Assembly: GCA_012064415.1 (NCBI GenBank)
Contig: SSNU01000061.1
Location: 285,409 to 349,408 of the forward strand
Origin: Gyrodactylus bullatarudis
Taxonomy: Eukaryota; Platyhelminthes; Monogenea; Gyrodactylidea; Gyrodactylidae
Length of the DNA stretch: 64,000 nucleotides
Direction of reading: 5' to 3'
Both the position numbers and the translations under genes were made by a program. The notes under the pieces are model-generated. The model did not search any database, was not told the DNA's origin, and worked only from the letters and a program-made list of their open reading frames with translations. This document shows, piece after piece, positions 11,262-22,539 of this stretch; the first letter of the stretch is position 1; each line of letters opens with the position of its first letter.

Positions 11262-11330
11262 AGACGTTCCTGTGGGATATATTGCCTAAGCACCTAGAAC
11301 GAAATATTTCTAGACACTATAGACTCTTTT
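11262..11330. repeat. one arm of a dispersed hairpin repeat
   Basis: The segment from TTCCTGTGGGATATA to GAACGAAATATTTCTAG recurs at 48605-48658, where it is half of a hairpin. Only one arm is present here. Confidence 0.55.
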
Positions 11331-11389
11331 TAGACATTTTTTAATAAACCCTACTTTGCTTCTTTAATTCTTCACTACACATAAATCAA

Positions 11390-11450
11390 GCCGGTGTGAG
11401 AGTCTGAAGAGATCTGGCGATAGAAAGCTTTACTACTACGTAATTAATTA
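11390..11450. repeat. dispersed repeat shared with 45989-46045
   Basis: GCCGGTGTGAGAGTCTGA and the following 40 nt match 45989-46045 with several changes. It looks like the end of a mobile element, but its class is not clear. Confidence 0.4.
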
Positions 11451-12684
11451 ATAGTAGTAATTATTAGTCAAAATCCTATTTTTGATATGAAGCTAGAATT
11501 AACACTCTTAAGCATCAAGGTTATAAAATGCTAATTTTTTTACCCTTTTTTCTCTTGTCAGATAAATGTTACCATGAAGACAAATCTTATTTTTCTTGAT
11601 TCTTATTATTTGATTTAGGCTGTTTCTAAAGCGACTCAATCTCCTAAGGTCTGATCTGAAAGCTCTCGATCGATCCAATAAAATAAGTAAGCTTTGGACA
11701 TAATTTTAAATCTATTCATTCCATAATTGAATGAGATGCAATGTTCTTGCCCATCTAACCAAAAGATTTATTTTGTAACAAAATAAAATTTACATGAAAC
11801 TTGAAATTCATCGATTCGACTATGAGTAGAAATAAATCTACATATTTTTTTATCAGTAGAAAATCAATTTGCCTGCCCGTAGTTGTCTGTCAACAAATGA
11901 CAAATTTGACAAAAAAGTGTAACCTTTTACAGTTAGTTTCATTATGTAAACTTTATATTCAAAACCGACTGTACATTTTTTAATCTCCTGGTATTCTCTC
12001 AATTCTATACAGCTTATGATGATTAATTCATTAAATGGGAATAAATATTCATATACACACAGACTACTCTATGCACTAATACTCTTGTATATCAATGTAC
12101 AATGATAAAATATATACGTACGTACAATACAACCAGAGGGACCAATCAAAATTGAAAAACATAAATTATCCACAACACGTCGTATACTAACACAAGTGGT
12201 GTAGCTTTCACATGAAGGGGGGAGCTGTGTGTAGAAAGGATAAAATCGATGGATGGATGAATATCACTTCCCATTATTCACTCGTTAGACTGCTAGTAAA
12301 TTGAAAAAAGAAATGCAAGAAATCAATAAGTTCAGGAGTTTTAATAAAAAATGTCGATTCATTATTTTCAATCAAAAAATCCTTCAAAAATATTATAAAA
12401 TATTAAAATTGCATCATGAAATTTTCTCCATTATTACTTTAGTTCTATCATATATATATATATATAGGTTAACATTTTTTGAAGGATTTCTTAGAAAAAA
12501 TACATGCCAAATTCGAATTAGGGTTGTTTATAGGTTTCATGATGTTTAAATTCCTTGATAGCACTTGACACTCACGAAAACTAATGTCGAGAGATGAAGG
12601 ATTTGTGTTCTATTTATCGTAGTTATTGAAAAAAGGTTAGGGAAACGGGATTCATATGATGTTAGGCGATAAAAAAGAGGGATT
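11451..12684. other. intergenic stretch with short microsatellite
   Basis: The 3' flank of the innexin gene. It contains a short TA run near 12452-12467. No coding exon was recognised; open frames here are short and AT-driven. Confidence 0.45.
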
Positions 12685-14183
12685 TTAAACATTAGCAGAT
12701 TGATATGCCATTCTCGGTGGGTACTTGTTGCTAGTCGCATCATTGGAATGAACACTGATGGGCTTTTCCAAATTGTCATCGCAATAGTCGTCCATGGGAT
12801 TCTCATTAAACTTTTTCTTGCCGGCAATGTCGCCGCCATTCAATGGGACTGGAGCATTTGGAAGTTTTCCATTCTTGGGATAACTAGGAGGAATTTTACT
12901 TATTGTACGTCGACCTCTAAAGTCCTTGTTGACATAATCCTTTGAATAACGATTAAATAGACAACAAACAATCTCCACTGTGACCATATCCCCAGCATTC
13001 ATGGACAACATTCGAAGGATGAAATTGCCATCGGAGCGTAGGAATTTCTCAATAAATGAATTGATTATTTGACTTTGTTTGACATCTTCCCGGCGATAGG
13101 CATCGGCCATCTTCAAGAACCTCTTAATAAAATGTCTCTGACGATGTTTGGGTCCCATACGAAAAGCCCACAATGGGATACTAACCAGGGTCATGATTAA
13201 AACGAAAGAGATGAAAAAGTAGAGAAAGATGAAAATCTTCTCGTTCAGCATGTTGATGGGTAGGACACATTGAGCAAAGATTTTGTTATTTGATCCGACA
13301 TTTTGCATAGAATGACGACATATTCCGATTCTGGGGAAGATTTGAGTTTCTGTCCATTGGCGACCATTAATTAAATCACCAAGAAGACGGTAGCCAAACC
13401 AAAAGTATCCCTCGTAAGCGTCAAATCTGAGAAATCTGTACATGATGAACAATTCAACTAGGCCAATAATAACATAGAGGACCTTGACAGCAATATAGTA
13501 GAATATTAAATTATTTCCACGACGTTTGGCAGGCATTAAATTTGCAAGTTTATTAGTAATTCTATCACTATTTGGATCAAATTCTTTGAGGCCTCTTCGG
13601 CTAAAGAGTAAGAGTTCAAGGCTTCTAGCGATGTGCTGAATGTTTTTATCGCGATTATCACCGTCTTCTTTGCTCGTGACATTTGCCATTTTGACAAGAC
13701 CCTCTAGATCTGTGCCAGTTCGATTATAAACGTAGATAGACCAGATAATTCTTGGTAAATAAAAGAGGATTGCTTTTAATCCCAAGACAAGGGGTACCCA
13801 TTGGTAGTAATCTGAAAGAATATAAAATAAGCCAGGTTTACTTTTGCAATTCAATAGGTTAACTAACTCATTTGAATTGGCTTCATTTCGTCCCACTTGT
13901 GATCTTCATGTGGTACTGCTCCTTCTGACATATTCCAAGGATAAGTGCCTTCGACCCAGCACAAGTTTGTTACATATTGCTCTGCATTAGCACCGGACAA
14001 TGTGTTTGGAAAGTAACAAACTAATGGAGCCATAAAGTATTGTCGAACTGTCACGAGGATCATACAGAGTAATAGAGCAATAACATTCCATTGAAAGTTC
14101 GCTTTATCGGCCAAATCTTCGATGCCGATAAAGTTAACTGCAGAGAATGTATTGATGTAGGAAAGAAACTCGCTTGCGACCAT
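12685..14183 (-). CDS. innexin gap-junction protein, 2 exons
   Basis: Subunit of invertebrate gap junctions or pannexin-like hemichannels in the plasma membrane. Exon 1 is 14183-13868 and exon 2 is 13811-12685, separated by a 56-nt GT-AG intron; the product is 480 residues. Four membrane spans are visible. The signature YYQWVP lies at residues 107-112 at the start of TM2 and is created by the splice. The first extracellular loop has Cys56 and Cys75, and the second has the expected pair in GICRHSM and FAQCVLP. The C-terminal tail of about 100 residues is polar and poorly conserved, as is usual. The start MVASEFLSYINTFS matches the short cytoplasmic N terminus typical of innexins. The gene is divergent from ATG10. 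Confidence 0.95.
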
Positions 14184-14851
14184 GCAATTAATGTAAGAAT
14201 GACTGAATTAGAATTGAAATTAACAAAGAACTCATCATTTTAAACAGCCAATCAAAGTGGAGTATTTTGGACCAATAGAAATTCATTTTTAGACATGACC
14301 TAAGGTCACACTATGACTAGCCTTTATGACTAAGATTTCTTCTTCATCTGAATAAAGACTAGACAAAAGAATTTTTCTTTAGTATTTCGACACTTAAAGA
14401 CGAGACTGACGGAAATATTATGTCAAAAAGTTATTTAAACAATTGAAATACAATTTAAATAGATTTTAATTACTAAATGAGTGTTAATATGACTAAAGAA
14501 TAAAGTGGTTAATTGATAATCCTAGCGTAAAGGAAATCTATTTTAAAGTAATAAAACCAAAAATTATCCTCTTAAACTATGAAAGAATTAGTGTAACCAT
14601 TATATTTATTAAGATATATGATGCATTAAAGTTTTAAAATTGAAGTCTCTACAACAGATGCTTAAATTATTTCATAATTTAAACGATGCTATCATTGTGA
14701 ATATTCTTGATTATTGACAATAATTTATTATATTACACTAAGTGCTCCAAATTTAAATGTTAAGTCAAATAAAAACAAAATCTAATTTAATTTCCAGTTT
14801 TGTTTAAGTTTTAACTCGTGATAAATTTATGATAATTTGATTTCATGTTTC
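14184..14851. promoter_or_regulatory. shared intergenic region of innexin and ATG10
   Basis: These 668 nt separate the divergent starts of innexin (minus) and ATG10 (plus), so both promoters should lie here. No individual element can be supported by eye. Confidence 0.45.
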
Positions 14852-15373
14852 ATGAATGCTTTACCCTTCTGTGCTACTGAAGACTCGTTCAATAGCCAAA
14901 TTTCCAGAATTTACTCTTTAATTATACGTGAGAATTCAGAAAACTGGAATTTGAAAGAAAACTGGACCAAATCGTTGGAATTAACTCATCGAAAAGAAAT
15001 TCTCTTGGATAACGAAACATGCTTCATATCATTTCTGTTTTTATTTTCTCAATCCTTCAATGCTCCTTGTCTCTATTTAAAAATTCAAGATATAAATGGA
15101 AGTTCATTAAATCATGATAAACTTCTGAAGGGATTGATAACCGTGAATAAAAATCTCAAAGATAGTGATATAATTAATTTCATTTCTCCAATAGAACATC
15201 CTTACGACAATTATCCATTGTACTGGCTTCATCCCTGTCAAACTGAAAAATTTCTCATGGAGTTTGATTCTTCTCTCCAAGCAAACTCGATTTATATCTG
15301 GTTGTCAACCATAGGAGTTTTATTCCACATAAAGTTTCCTGATGCATTTTATCATGAAAACCCCAATCAATAA
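14852..15373 (+). CDS. ATG10: autophagy E2-like enzyme ATG10
   Basis: ATG10 transfers the ubiquitin-like ATG12 to ATG5 during autophagosome formation in the cytoplasm. This single-exon frame gives 173 residues. The diagnostic part is IEHPYDNYPLYWLHPCQT, where Cys129 of HPCQT is the predicted thioester-forming residue. It is followed by YIWLSTIGVLFHI, matching the conserved WLS.xGP.x.l segment of ATG10. The central YLKIQDINGSSL fits the strand before the active site. The N terminus is short but in the family range; I chose the ATG at 14852 rather than an upstream non-ATG codon. ATG3 shares the HPC motif but is much longer and has other domains. Confidence 0.85.
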   Translation: MNALPFCATEDSFNSQISRIYSLIIRENSENWNLKENWTKSLELTHRKEILLDNETCFISFLFLFSQSFNAPCLYLKIQDINGSSLNHDKLLKGLITVNKNLKDSDIINFISPIEHPYDNYPLYWLHPCQTEKFLMEFDSSLQANSIYIWLSTIGVLFHIKFPDAFYHENPNQ

Positions 15374-15738
15374 CACTCGAATTCATTCAATGTTTACTAC
15401 AAAATTATTTCTGTGCTGCAATTGCATCACATTTTAGTGAATCTCAGTCTGAGAAACTTTCACGATGAAATGTGAGTTGACTGAATTTAGGCTTTTTAGG
15501 TATAATTGAAAAAAACTCATCTGAATCTGTTATGTGATATGTTTTCATATGATCATGTTGTAAATGTGACATTTGTATTCGATATTGATTGGAATATTGA
15601 AAAAAAAATTTGTCAATATACTTATTTATTTGTATCAAAATATAATTCTTTCATAAATAAAAATTTAATTTATCTCTCATTAGTTATTATTACAGGAGTA
15701 AGCTTCTCGATATCAAATAACAATAATATATTTATTAG

Positions 15739-16230
15739 GCTAGTAAAAAGACTCTGAACAATATACTGGAAAGAATCAAGAAGAAGTCTCGTAAAGTTAA
15801 GAAAAAAAGTGATTTACACGAGGAAAAAATCCCCCTCTTGATCAATCTTCTCAGTCAGATCTCTGATAGATGGAATGAAATCAAAGATATCAAATTTGTC
15901 AGTTGCTCAACTTCCCTAAACCTTATGCAGAGTGGCCTGGAAGGAAATTTCAAAAAGACCAGCTCCCTCTTCGATTCCACAACGGATATAATTGTATTCG
16001 AAAATGAATTTGTCAAATACTCTTTTCAGTATGTCAATAATATTTAATAAATACAGAATAATGATTGATAATTGATTCACACATGCAGGCTAGAAGAAAT
16101 CAAAAGTATTCGTAAAATTATTGACTCTTCCAACAAAATCTATCCGTGGAGTAAACCAGAGGCAGCCTCCTGGTGGCAGAATCAATTCGGAAATGAGTTT
16201 GTTATCTTTGGATTAATTTACTTTTATTAA
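15739..16230 (+). CDS. unrecognised protein, at least 2 exons, 5' end missing
   Basis: Two exons, 15739-16028 and 16089-16230, joined across a 60-nt GT-AG intron that splits a Gln codon, encode at least 143 residues. The reading frame stays open across the junction and ends at TAA. The N-terminal third is lysine-rich (IKKKSRKVKKKS), suggesting a nuclear or nucleolar protein. The C-terminal part contains SSNKIYPWSKPEAASWWQ, rich in tryptophan. An acceptor-like TTATTAG precedes 15739, so at least one upstream exon should exist, but I could not identify it; a weak candidate begins at 15539 (ATGTTTTCA). I do not recognise the family. Confidence 0.55.
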
Positions 16231-16566
16231 TAATCTCAATTCAATAGAGGTAGACAAGTCTTTTGAATATCAGAGTTATTCATGCATAATCAGTATTGAT
16301 AATCTATACATTCAAAAGTGAATTTAGTCATTTTTTGAATTATTCCAAAATAAGTTTAATAGGAAAATTTTTTAAATGGAATCTGAAATCTTCAACAAAA
16401 TTTAGTAAAAAAATTAGTAAAAGTAGATTGATAATTGGAATAAAAACAACCTTTTTTCCAAAGCCTCTTCCAGACGTTTCGGTACTGATTTAGTCAGGTA
16501 CCTTCTTCAGTAAATTGTTCAGTGGAATTGTTTAACAAGTTAACCAAAATGGGAATAGAATTTTTC

Positions 16567-16850
16567 GGTAACACTTCGATAGAAGTTCAGCGTAAATTTT
16601 CTGTTTTAGGGGGGTGAATGCGATAACCAATGAGATTTGAGCAAATAATTTTTACGTGTAAAACACTGAAATAACTCAAGGGGGGATCAGTAGAAACAAA
16701 AAGAAGGGCCAATCAGATTAATTATCATCATTTCTTGTAATTTTTGTATATAAATCTGGCATGTAAAAGCTGAAGAGTATGCCACGAAATAAAGCGCTAT
16801 TCTTTTAACAAACCTGGCATCACCTTTCTTTATCAATTCTTTTATTGCTC
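16567..16850. repeat. LTR-like segment, copy 1 of a direct repeat
   Basis: 16568-16693 is repeated directly at 17856-17980 with about six differences. Downstream of this copy lie a TATA box (GTATATAAAT near 16747) and an AATAAA (near 16789), the arrangement of an LTR U3-R region. The second copy starts TGTAACA, a common LTR start. A solo or partial LTR is an inference; the right boundary is a guess. Confidence 0.4.
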
Positions 16851-17342
16851 AGATAAAATCAGAGGTTAATCAACACCTCTCAAACAATATTTGAAGATTG
16901 TTGATTTGAAAATCATCAGAGTCAATTTTATGAAAATTAATATAATTCTTTTAAAAATTTAAAATATTCCTATATTTTCAGCCTGAAATTTTTCTTTATT
17001 TACTTCGATAAAGCAGATTTTGCTAATTATTAAAATAATTTTTTAAAATCCAGTTTATGAGAAATTTTAAAGGATTAATTTTTATCTATGAGATGAAAAA
17101 AATTGATCGAAAAATAGCTATATTTTTTAAATGAAAAATAATAAATATTTTTAGAGATTGTTTTGCTAACAAGAATTTAACACATGGTTCTCAAAGTTGT
17201 GAAATAATGAATTCTTTCGAAATATTATTATAAATATATCAATGGAAATTTAAAATTTGAGTAGCAACAAAAAAATGATCAAAAGAAATACAATATTTTT
17301 ACTTAGTCTGTAAGTTTCATAATTTGAAATTTTAGAATTTTA

Positions 17343-17732
17343 ATGACTACACGTTGTATGTTGCATTTTGGCGAAGGACTTGGTTGTGTGATTGGAGGAG
17401 CAGATATTGCGCAGCAAGAAATTCAGGAATTGTTCAAGGACGCATTCAACAATACTCTTCCAGAAATAGGTGGAAGTTTAGGATTCATGATACTCACTAG
17501 AGTGAGCAAAGGCTTAATTAATTTTGTTGACAAAAGTGCAAAAGTTGAAGGATGTCAAAAAGGCATGCAGGTACTCACAGAAGTTCTTAATCAATTCTCA
17601 AATGAGACTTCTATAGAAGAAGTTAAAAAATCTTTGGATATGGATGCGAACTCTGACATAGAGACTGATGATGATTCTGAACTTCTAGAACTTGCAGATG
17701 AACTCAGTCGAAAGACTTGGTTTAAATCTTAA
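17343..17732 (+). CDS. unrecognised small acidic protein
   Basis: A single open frame of 129 residues starting at an ATG. The N-terminal half is hydrophobic with glycine-rich patches (GLGCVIGG, IGGSLGFM). The C-terminal third is acidic (ANSDIETDDDSELLELADEL), ending in a short basic KTWFKS. No motif identifies a family and no membrane span is convincing. Amino-acid use looks like real protein rather than random AT-rich frame. It sits between the two copies of a 126-bp direct repeat, so it may belong to a mobile element, but no integrase, transposase or polymerase lies with it. It may also be one exon of a longer gene. Confidence 0.45.
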   Translation: MTTRCMLHFGEGLGCVIGGADIAQQEIQELFKDAFNNTLPEIGGSLGFMILTRVSKGLINFVDKSAKVEGCQKGMQVLTEVLNQFSNETSIEEVKKSLDMDANSDIETDDDSELLELADELSRKTWFKS

Positions 17733-17854
17733 ATAAAAAGTGTACCTGGATTTAATTTTACTACAAGATGTAATAAATGAAAAATTATAGTAATTACAGT
17801 GAATTCTCTAATAATTGTTTATAAAAAAGACCAACTCGATTTATAAAAATAATC

Positions 17855-17980
17855 TGTAACACTTCGATAAAAGTTCAGCGCAAATTTTCTGTTTTAGGGG
17901 GGTGAATGCGATAACTAATGAGATTTGAGCGAATAATTTTTACGTGTAAAACCCTGAAATAACTCAAGGGGGATCAGTAG
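17855..17980. repeat. direct repeat copy 2
   Basis: Matches 16568-16693 in the same orientation, beginning TGTAACACTTCGAT and ending GGGATCAGTAG. The TATA/AATAAA segment that follows copy 1 is absent here. Confidence 0.6.
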
Positions 17981-18229
17981 TTTATTAGAATACACCTTTA
18001 ATACACCAAATTCATACTTCGGATGAGGTTCAGGATAAACTCCTTTGTTTTGATTAATTTTATATTATAATTTTGGCTGGAAATTTTTTATTAAATTATA
18101 ACCCATTAATTAATTGAGTTTGATTTAGGTTTAATTAAATATCCAGCTTATAATATCATTGGTTCATTTCTATCATCTTCAAATCTATATAATATGATTG
18201 ACACCTGATGGTCTGTCATAAACCACATC

Positions 18230-19060
18230 ATGGAACTGAATGATAATGAGATATGGACTTTGTGCAATTCAGAAGCTCTCGCTAGGGATTTCTTTGTACG
18301 AAATGATTTCATGGATATTTCCTTGAATCCTTGTCCTCATTCCGGTTGTAATGGTTATCGAAAGATATCAAATCGCCGTCCAAACTTCAAAAGGTGCTCT
18401 AGATGTGGTCGTGGTGTATCTATTTTCAGAGGTAACTAAATTCATCTTAACTTTTAGGAACCTTTTTATCACAAAAATTTATCAATGGTGATCCAGTTGT
18501 CGTTTTACTTTGCTTCGGGAATACCCTGTTCAGAAATAATTAGCAAAATCTGTATTACCCATGAGACTATAGTAAGATACTTCGAGCTGCTTCTAACGAG
18601 GATAGAATAGGAGGAAATGGACACGTTGTTGAGATCGATGAAACTAAGATTTCTAAACGAAAGTACAACAGGGGTCGAATTCTCAGAAACGAATGGATTA
18701 TTGGAGCTTTTGATAGAGAGACAAGAAAAGTAAAACTTGCTATCGTCACTCGTAGAGATCAGCAAAAAATTAATAAATTCCTAGACGAAAATATAGTACC
18801 TGGATCAACACTTATTTCAGATGAATGGAGAGGTTACTCAGAATGGGCAACAGCTGGGTTCTGGCACATAACAATAAACCATAGTATGTACTACGTTAAT
18901 CCTAGGGCCCCGTCCATACACACGAACACAATTGAAAGATTTTGGAGAACGCTCAAAGAAAAAATCCCCAAAGGTATTTCTATGTGTAGGACTGCAGCTA
19001 GAGTAGAAATTTTTCAATGTCTTCATAATAATTCTCCTCTTCAATTGTGGCTCATCTCTT
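18230..19060 (+). pseudogene. Merlin (IS1595/ISXO2-like) transposase, frameshifted, with 26-nt intron
   Basis: DDE transposase of the Merlin superfamily of cut-and-paste transposons. The N-terminal zinc ribbon shows CPHSGC and KRCSRCGRG. A 26-nt GT-AG intron (18432-18457) then restores the expected RGTF motif of the family. The catalytic region follows: VEIDETKISKRKYNRGR (first Asp), a segment with ISDEWRGY (second Asp), and HTNTIERFWRTLKEKIP containing the Asn/Glu region. Two single-base frameshifts, near 18520 and 18590, break the helix-turn-helix part, so the gene is dead or misassembled. Terminal inverted repeats were not found. The right end abuts the piggyBac remnant. Confidence 0.8.
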
Positions 19061-20931
19061 AGAAGATCTTTTTGAAGAGTAGTTTCCTATAAGTTGATCC
19101 AAGGTGTCAACTCCTCCTTTGGTCTGGTTATGATATTGTATCATTTCTGATTTGTTTCCTGAATCATTTGGGGTTTGATGAAGAGTTGACAAGATCAGAA
19201 CTGGTTTGTTCTTTTTCTGTCCGCAACGCATGATGGAAACAGACTCGTTGTGTATACGTTACCGATAATCTTGTTACTCTTGATAGTCTCAAGACTCCCT
19301 GGCAAATCAGTTAAACTTGTTACTAGTAACAAGATTAACTGAAAGCCAGTTAAACTTGTTACTCGGTTTCAAGATTATCTGATAGTCTCAAGAATACCAG
19401 TAGAAATGAAAACTATATCTGTGTGATATTATCTAGAGTTATAACCTCAAACTTCATATTCATTTTCAATCCATACGAAATATATTAACTAATCAGTTTA
19501 TCAACTTTCATCTATAATCTAAACTTTTACCAAATCTTTGGGATCTAGTAAATTTTTCAAAATAATCCTTCGAGTCTTTCTCCTATTTATAGTTAGTTTT
19601 TTGTTTGAAAAGTAACCAAATACACTTTTGAAAAGAGATTCTGAAAAATCCTAGGGGTATTATGATTCATAACTGAGTGATTTTTAAAAGTTCTTAACCT
19701 GTCATTATTAAATGACTTTCTAAATTCTGAAAGTCAAAAAATTAGTTATTGTCAGTTGAACTTACTAGTAACAAGATTCCCGGGATTCATGAGACTGTCA
19801 GATAATTTTGAAACCGAGTAACAAGTTTAACTGATTTGCCAGGGAGTCTTGAGACTATCAAGAGTAACAAGATTACCGATTATATAATGAAGTGTGTTTA
19901 GCTCAATTTTTGAATTTTGATACGACACAGGCAAGAAGGTTCTATTCTTACGGCATGTGCCTACAATAGCTGTTTTCTTCTGAGTGAGATATTTTGCTAA
20001 GTTCAAAGTTGTAAAAAAATTATCGCACATTACAGTTCTCCCTTGATTTATAAACGGTTGCATCATTTCTTTGACGACTCTTTCTTCTTGACCCTGTTTG
20101 ATTGTGTTATTCTCCTTGCCAATATAGATCTGAGCGTTACATAAATAGGCTGTCTTTGCATCACATGCAGCCCAAACTTTGATACCATATTTACAAGGCT
20201 TTGATGGCATGTAAACTTTGAATGGACAACGACCACGGAAACTAATGAGCTGTTCATCAATTGTCATTTGTTCTGATGGTATATACGAATCTTGACAATT
20301 TTTGATAAAGCGATCCAAAAAAATGCGTATTGGTGCTAATTTGTCTCTATTCACTCCCATATTACGTTGTAGTTTATCATCAAAGCGAATAAACTGTTTC
20401 AAGGTACAAAATCTCGAATACGACATGGCTTGTTGTACTAGACGATCACCTTCGTGTTCATCCCTCAGCTCTTCAAGATCCATATATGTAGAGCAATACC
20501 GATCCAACATTTGAGTTCCATGCTAGTAATTCTAGAGCATTTTCTGTTGCTTGCATCCATATAGTTATTCGTGTATGTAACAATATCATTCAACATGAAA
20601 TGGTCTATGAAGAGGGAGAGAAACTCTTCAGGGTCAATCATTTTTCTTGATTTGTGAGACAGTCCAGGTGTGAATCGACAAATATTTTCTGACTTTGTTC
20701 TTCCAACTATCCTTTGGATGGAATAATGAATGGAGCCGCATTTTGATATCAGTTCAGATCTGACAGATACATCCAATATCGAAATTTCGTTATCGTCTTC
20801 AGAATCTTCAGTATTTTCGATTATTTCATCAATTTCACTGTCATCACTAGAACTTGAGCCAACATTTGAATCGTGGATTTCATCTCGAAACAATGTAAGA
20901 AATTATTCTGTTACGTCTTTCGTGTAGCTCA
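19050..20931 (-). pseudogene. piggyBac transposase, broken by stops, frameshifts and an insertion
   Basis: PGBD-type DDE transposase. The acidic N terminus begins at 20931 (MSYTKDVTE) and meets a stop after nine codons. The frame continues (FLTLFRDEIHDSN) with an acidic stretch, then a frameshift near 20480. The core carries TIDEQLISFRGRCPF (Asp 1), KVWAACDAKT (Asp 2) and GRTVMCDNFFTT (Asp 3). A 608-bp inverted-repeat element interrupts it at 19267-19874. Beyond it, at 19250-19060, the minus strand encodes KGGVDTLDQL, the conserved last catalytic segment, but in a shifted frame. The usual C-terminal cysteine-rich domain is missing where the remnant meets the Merlin element. Confidence 0.85.
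19267..19874. mobile_element. 608-bp non-autonomous inverted-repeat element
   Basis: Ends begin AATCTTGTTACTCTTGATAG and its complement, and the inverted match of about 60 nt resumes further in for a total near 140 nt with an internal rearrangement. It is flanked by ACCGAT at 19261-19266 and 19875-19880, a target-site duplication of at least 6 bp (up to 8 if the terminal AA is excluded). It interrupts the piggyBac transposase. No coding sequence was found. Confidence 0.78.
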
Positions 20932-21132
20932 TTGGTTTTATTTATAAAATGTATTTGTTTTGTCAAAAATATTATGATGAAATATGGGGTCATTTTTGAC
21001 CCCAGTTAGAATGTGTTAGCTATTAGAAGGCTTGTAATACATCTGACAGCGAAAAAGAAAAATATCGAAAAACATGTTCTTAAATTATTACTTATAGAAT
21101 TCATAGTCGTTAGAACGAGTGTTTTTTAAATT

Positions 21133-21381
21133 TATTTTACTATTAGGAAGTTGTCAACAAGATCGCATGATCATCTCAATAAAGATACCGCGGTGACCAG
21201 ACATCTAAAACAGGAAAACCATGCTGCTTCAATTTCTAATTTTTCCATCTTAAACAAAAACCCAGGGGATGACAGCACAGATGTGTGGGTGAAGGAGAAA
21301 TTTTTCATCAACATGTATAAACCTAATTTGTGTGTTCAAAAGAATTATTCGTTTAATCTTCAACTACCATGGCCTATGTGA
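21133..21381 (+). pseudogene. retroelement GIY-YIG-like C-terminal fragment
   Basis: The short frame reads RSHDHLNKDTAVTRHLKQ and later VWVKEKFFINMYKPNLCVQ. This resembles the end of GIY-YIG nuclease domains in Penelope-like and related retroelements (arginine/histidine segment, conserved glutamate, KPxL). The catalytic GIY and YIG strands are missing. It is a remnant and the class is tentative. Confidence 0.4.
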
Positions 21382-22539
21382 GCTTTTTCACCTTTTTCTC
21401 TTCACTGTTGCTATTTATTGAAGAGTTTTTGGTGTTTTTTCAGCTTACATAATATTCTTATTTTTTTAAAGTTGGGCGACCTAAAAGGGGGTCTGGGGTC
21501 TATTCAGACTAAAGGTTTGAAAGAGGGTGGGTCTGTGTAAACATTACTCTCAAAACTCAGCACCAAGAGGGGAGAGAGTCAGAGTTGTATCACATCAAAG
21601 TCAAGCCCTTCACAAGTAAGCTTTGGAATTCAGATGATTTTTAAGAAATGAAATGTTTGCGGATAAAACTCAAAATTGATTTTAGACAGCCACTGCTGTT
21701 TTCTGTTACGTTTTTTCTAGAAACAAATAGTGGAAAGGTATATAATTTTTGATTCTCAATCGAATGGTATAAATTTTATCGATGAATTATGAAAAATGCT
21801 CAAAATCGTAATCGTGAAGCCTAGTAATTACTAACCAAAAATTGAATGATTGTAACACAAATCCACGCAGAATTATATTTCCTCTTCAATAACACTCGGT
21901 TTTTAGGCATATTTAGAAACTAGATTCAAATTCTTTAACAAATTAAAAGAGAAACACTTTCTGTTAAAGAATGGAATTAGATCATATATTTAGTGCAAAA
22001 TCGAATTCTGTCTAATATATATATTAGGAGATTACTTTTTATTCGTCTAACCTGATTTTACTGAACACATTTTATATCCTAATTGATGATTCAGTTACAT
22101 TCTTGATTTATTCAATAAATTTTCTCATTTCATTCATCATTCAGGTAACAGATTATTTTTCGATAGTTCTCAAACTCAAATGAATATAGATGAGATAATA
22201 TACTTTCACATTTCATGAGCAAGAGAATGAATGCTTTGTTTGGGCACACATTTTTAATACAAGTATTCATGGATAAATTGGAACAAGTTCTTAGTTTCAT
22301 AGTTCCTTCTAGCTTTATTTCATTTTAGCAATGATTATTATTGTTATTGACGATAGAATCTAAGTGATACGAGGGAGAAAAGCTTTGGATATAAATAGAT
22401 TTAATCAAATCAACTCAGTGATACATTCGTTGAGTCTATTGAGATATATATACATTTGAAAAGAAGTAAATAGGCAGTAAATACAAATGGGAAATGTAAG
22501 TACAGTATTTATAAACAAATAGAGAAAAAAACAACTCAC
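21382..22539. other. gene-free stretch; expected site of VPS39 3' end
   Basis: The last VPS39 exon found (22768-22540) ends at a donor in phase 1, so a further exon should lie leftwards. I found no segment with the CxxC zinc motif expected at the VPS39 C terminus. A possible acceptor near 22360 leads to only about 15 codons, too little to call. Confidence 0.35.

Noticed and set aside
15506..15757. 83-codon frame between ATG10 and the next gene
   Set aside because: Composition is AT-driven and the supported exon at 15739 uses another frame.
22200..22260. Cys-containing minus-strand frame as VPS39 terminal exon
   Set aside because: The cysteine spacing does not fit the VPS39 zinc-binding terminus and the frame is very short.
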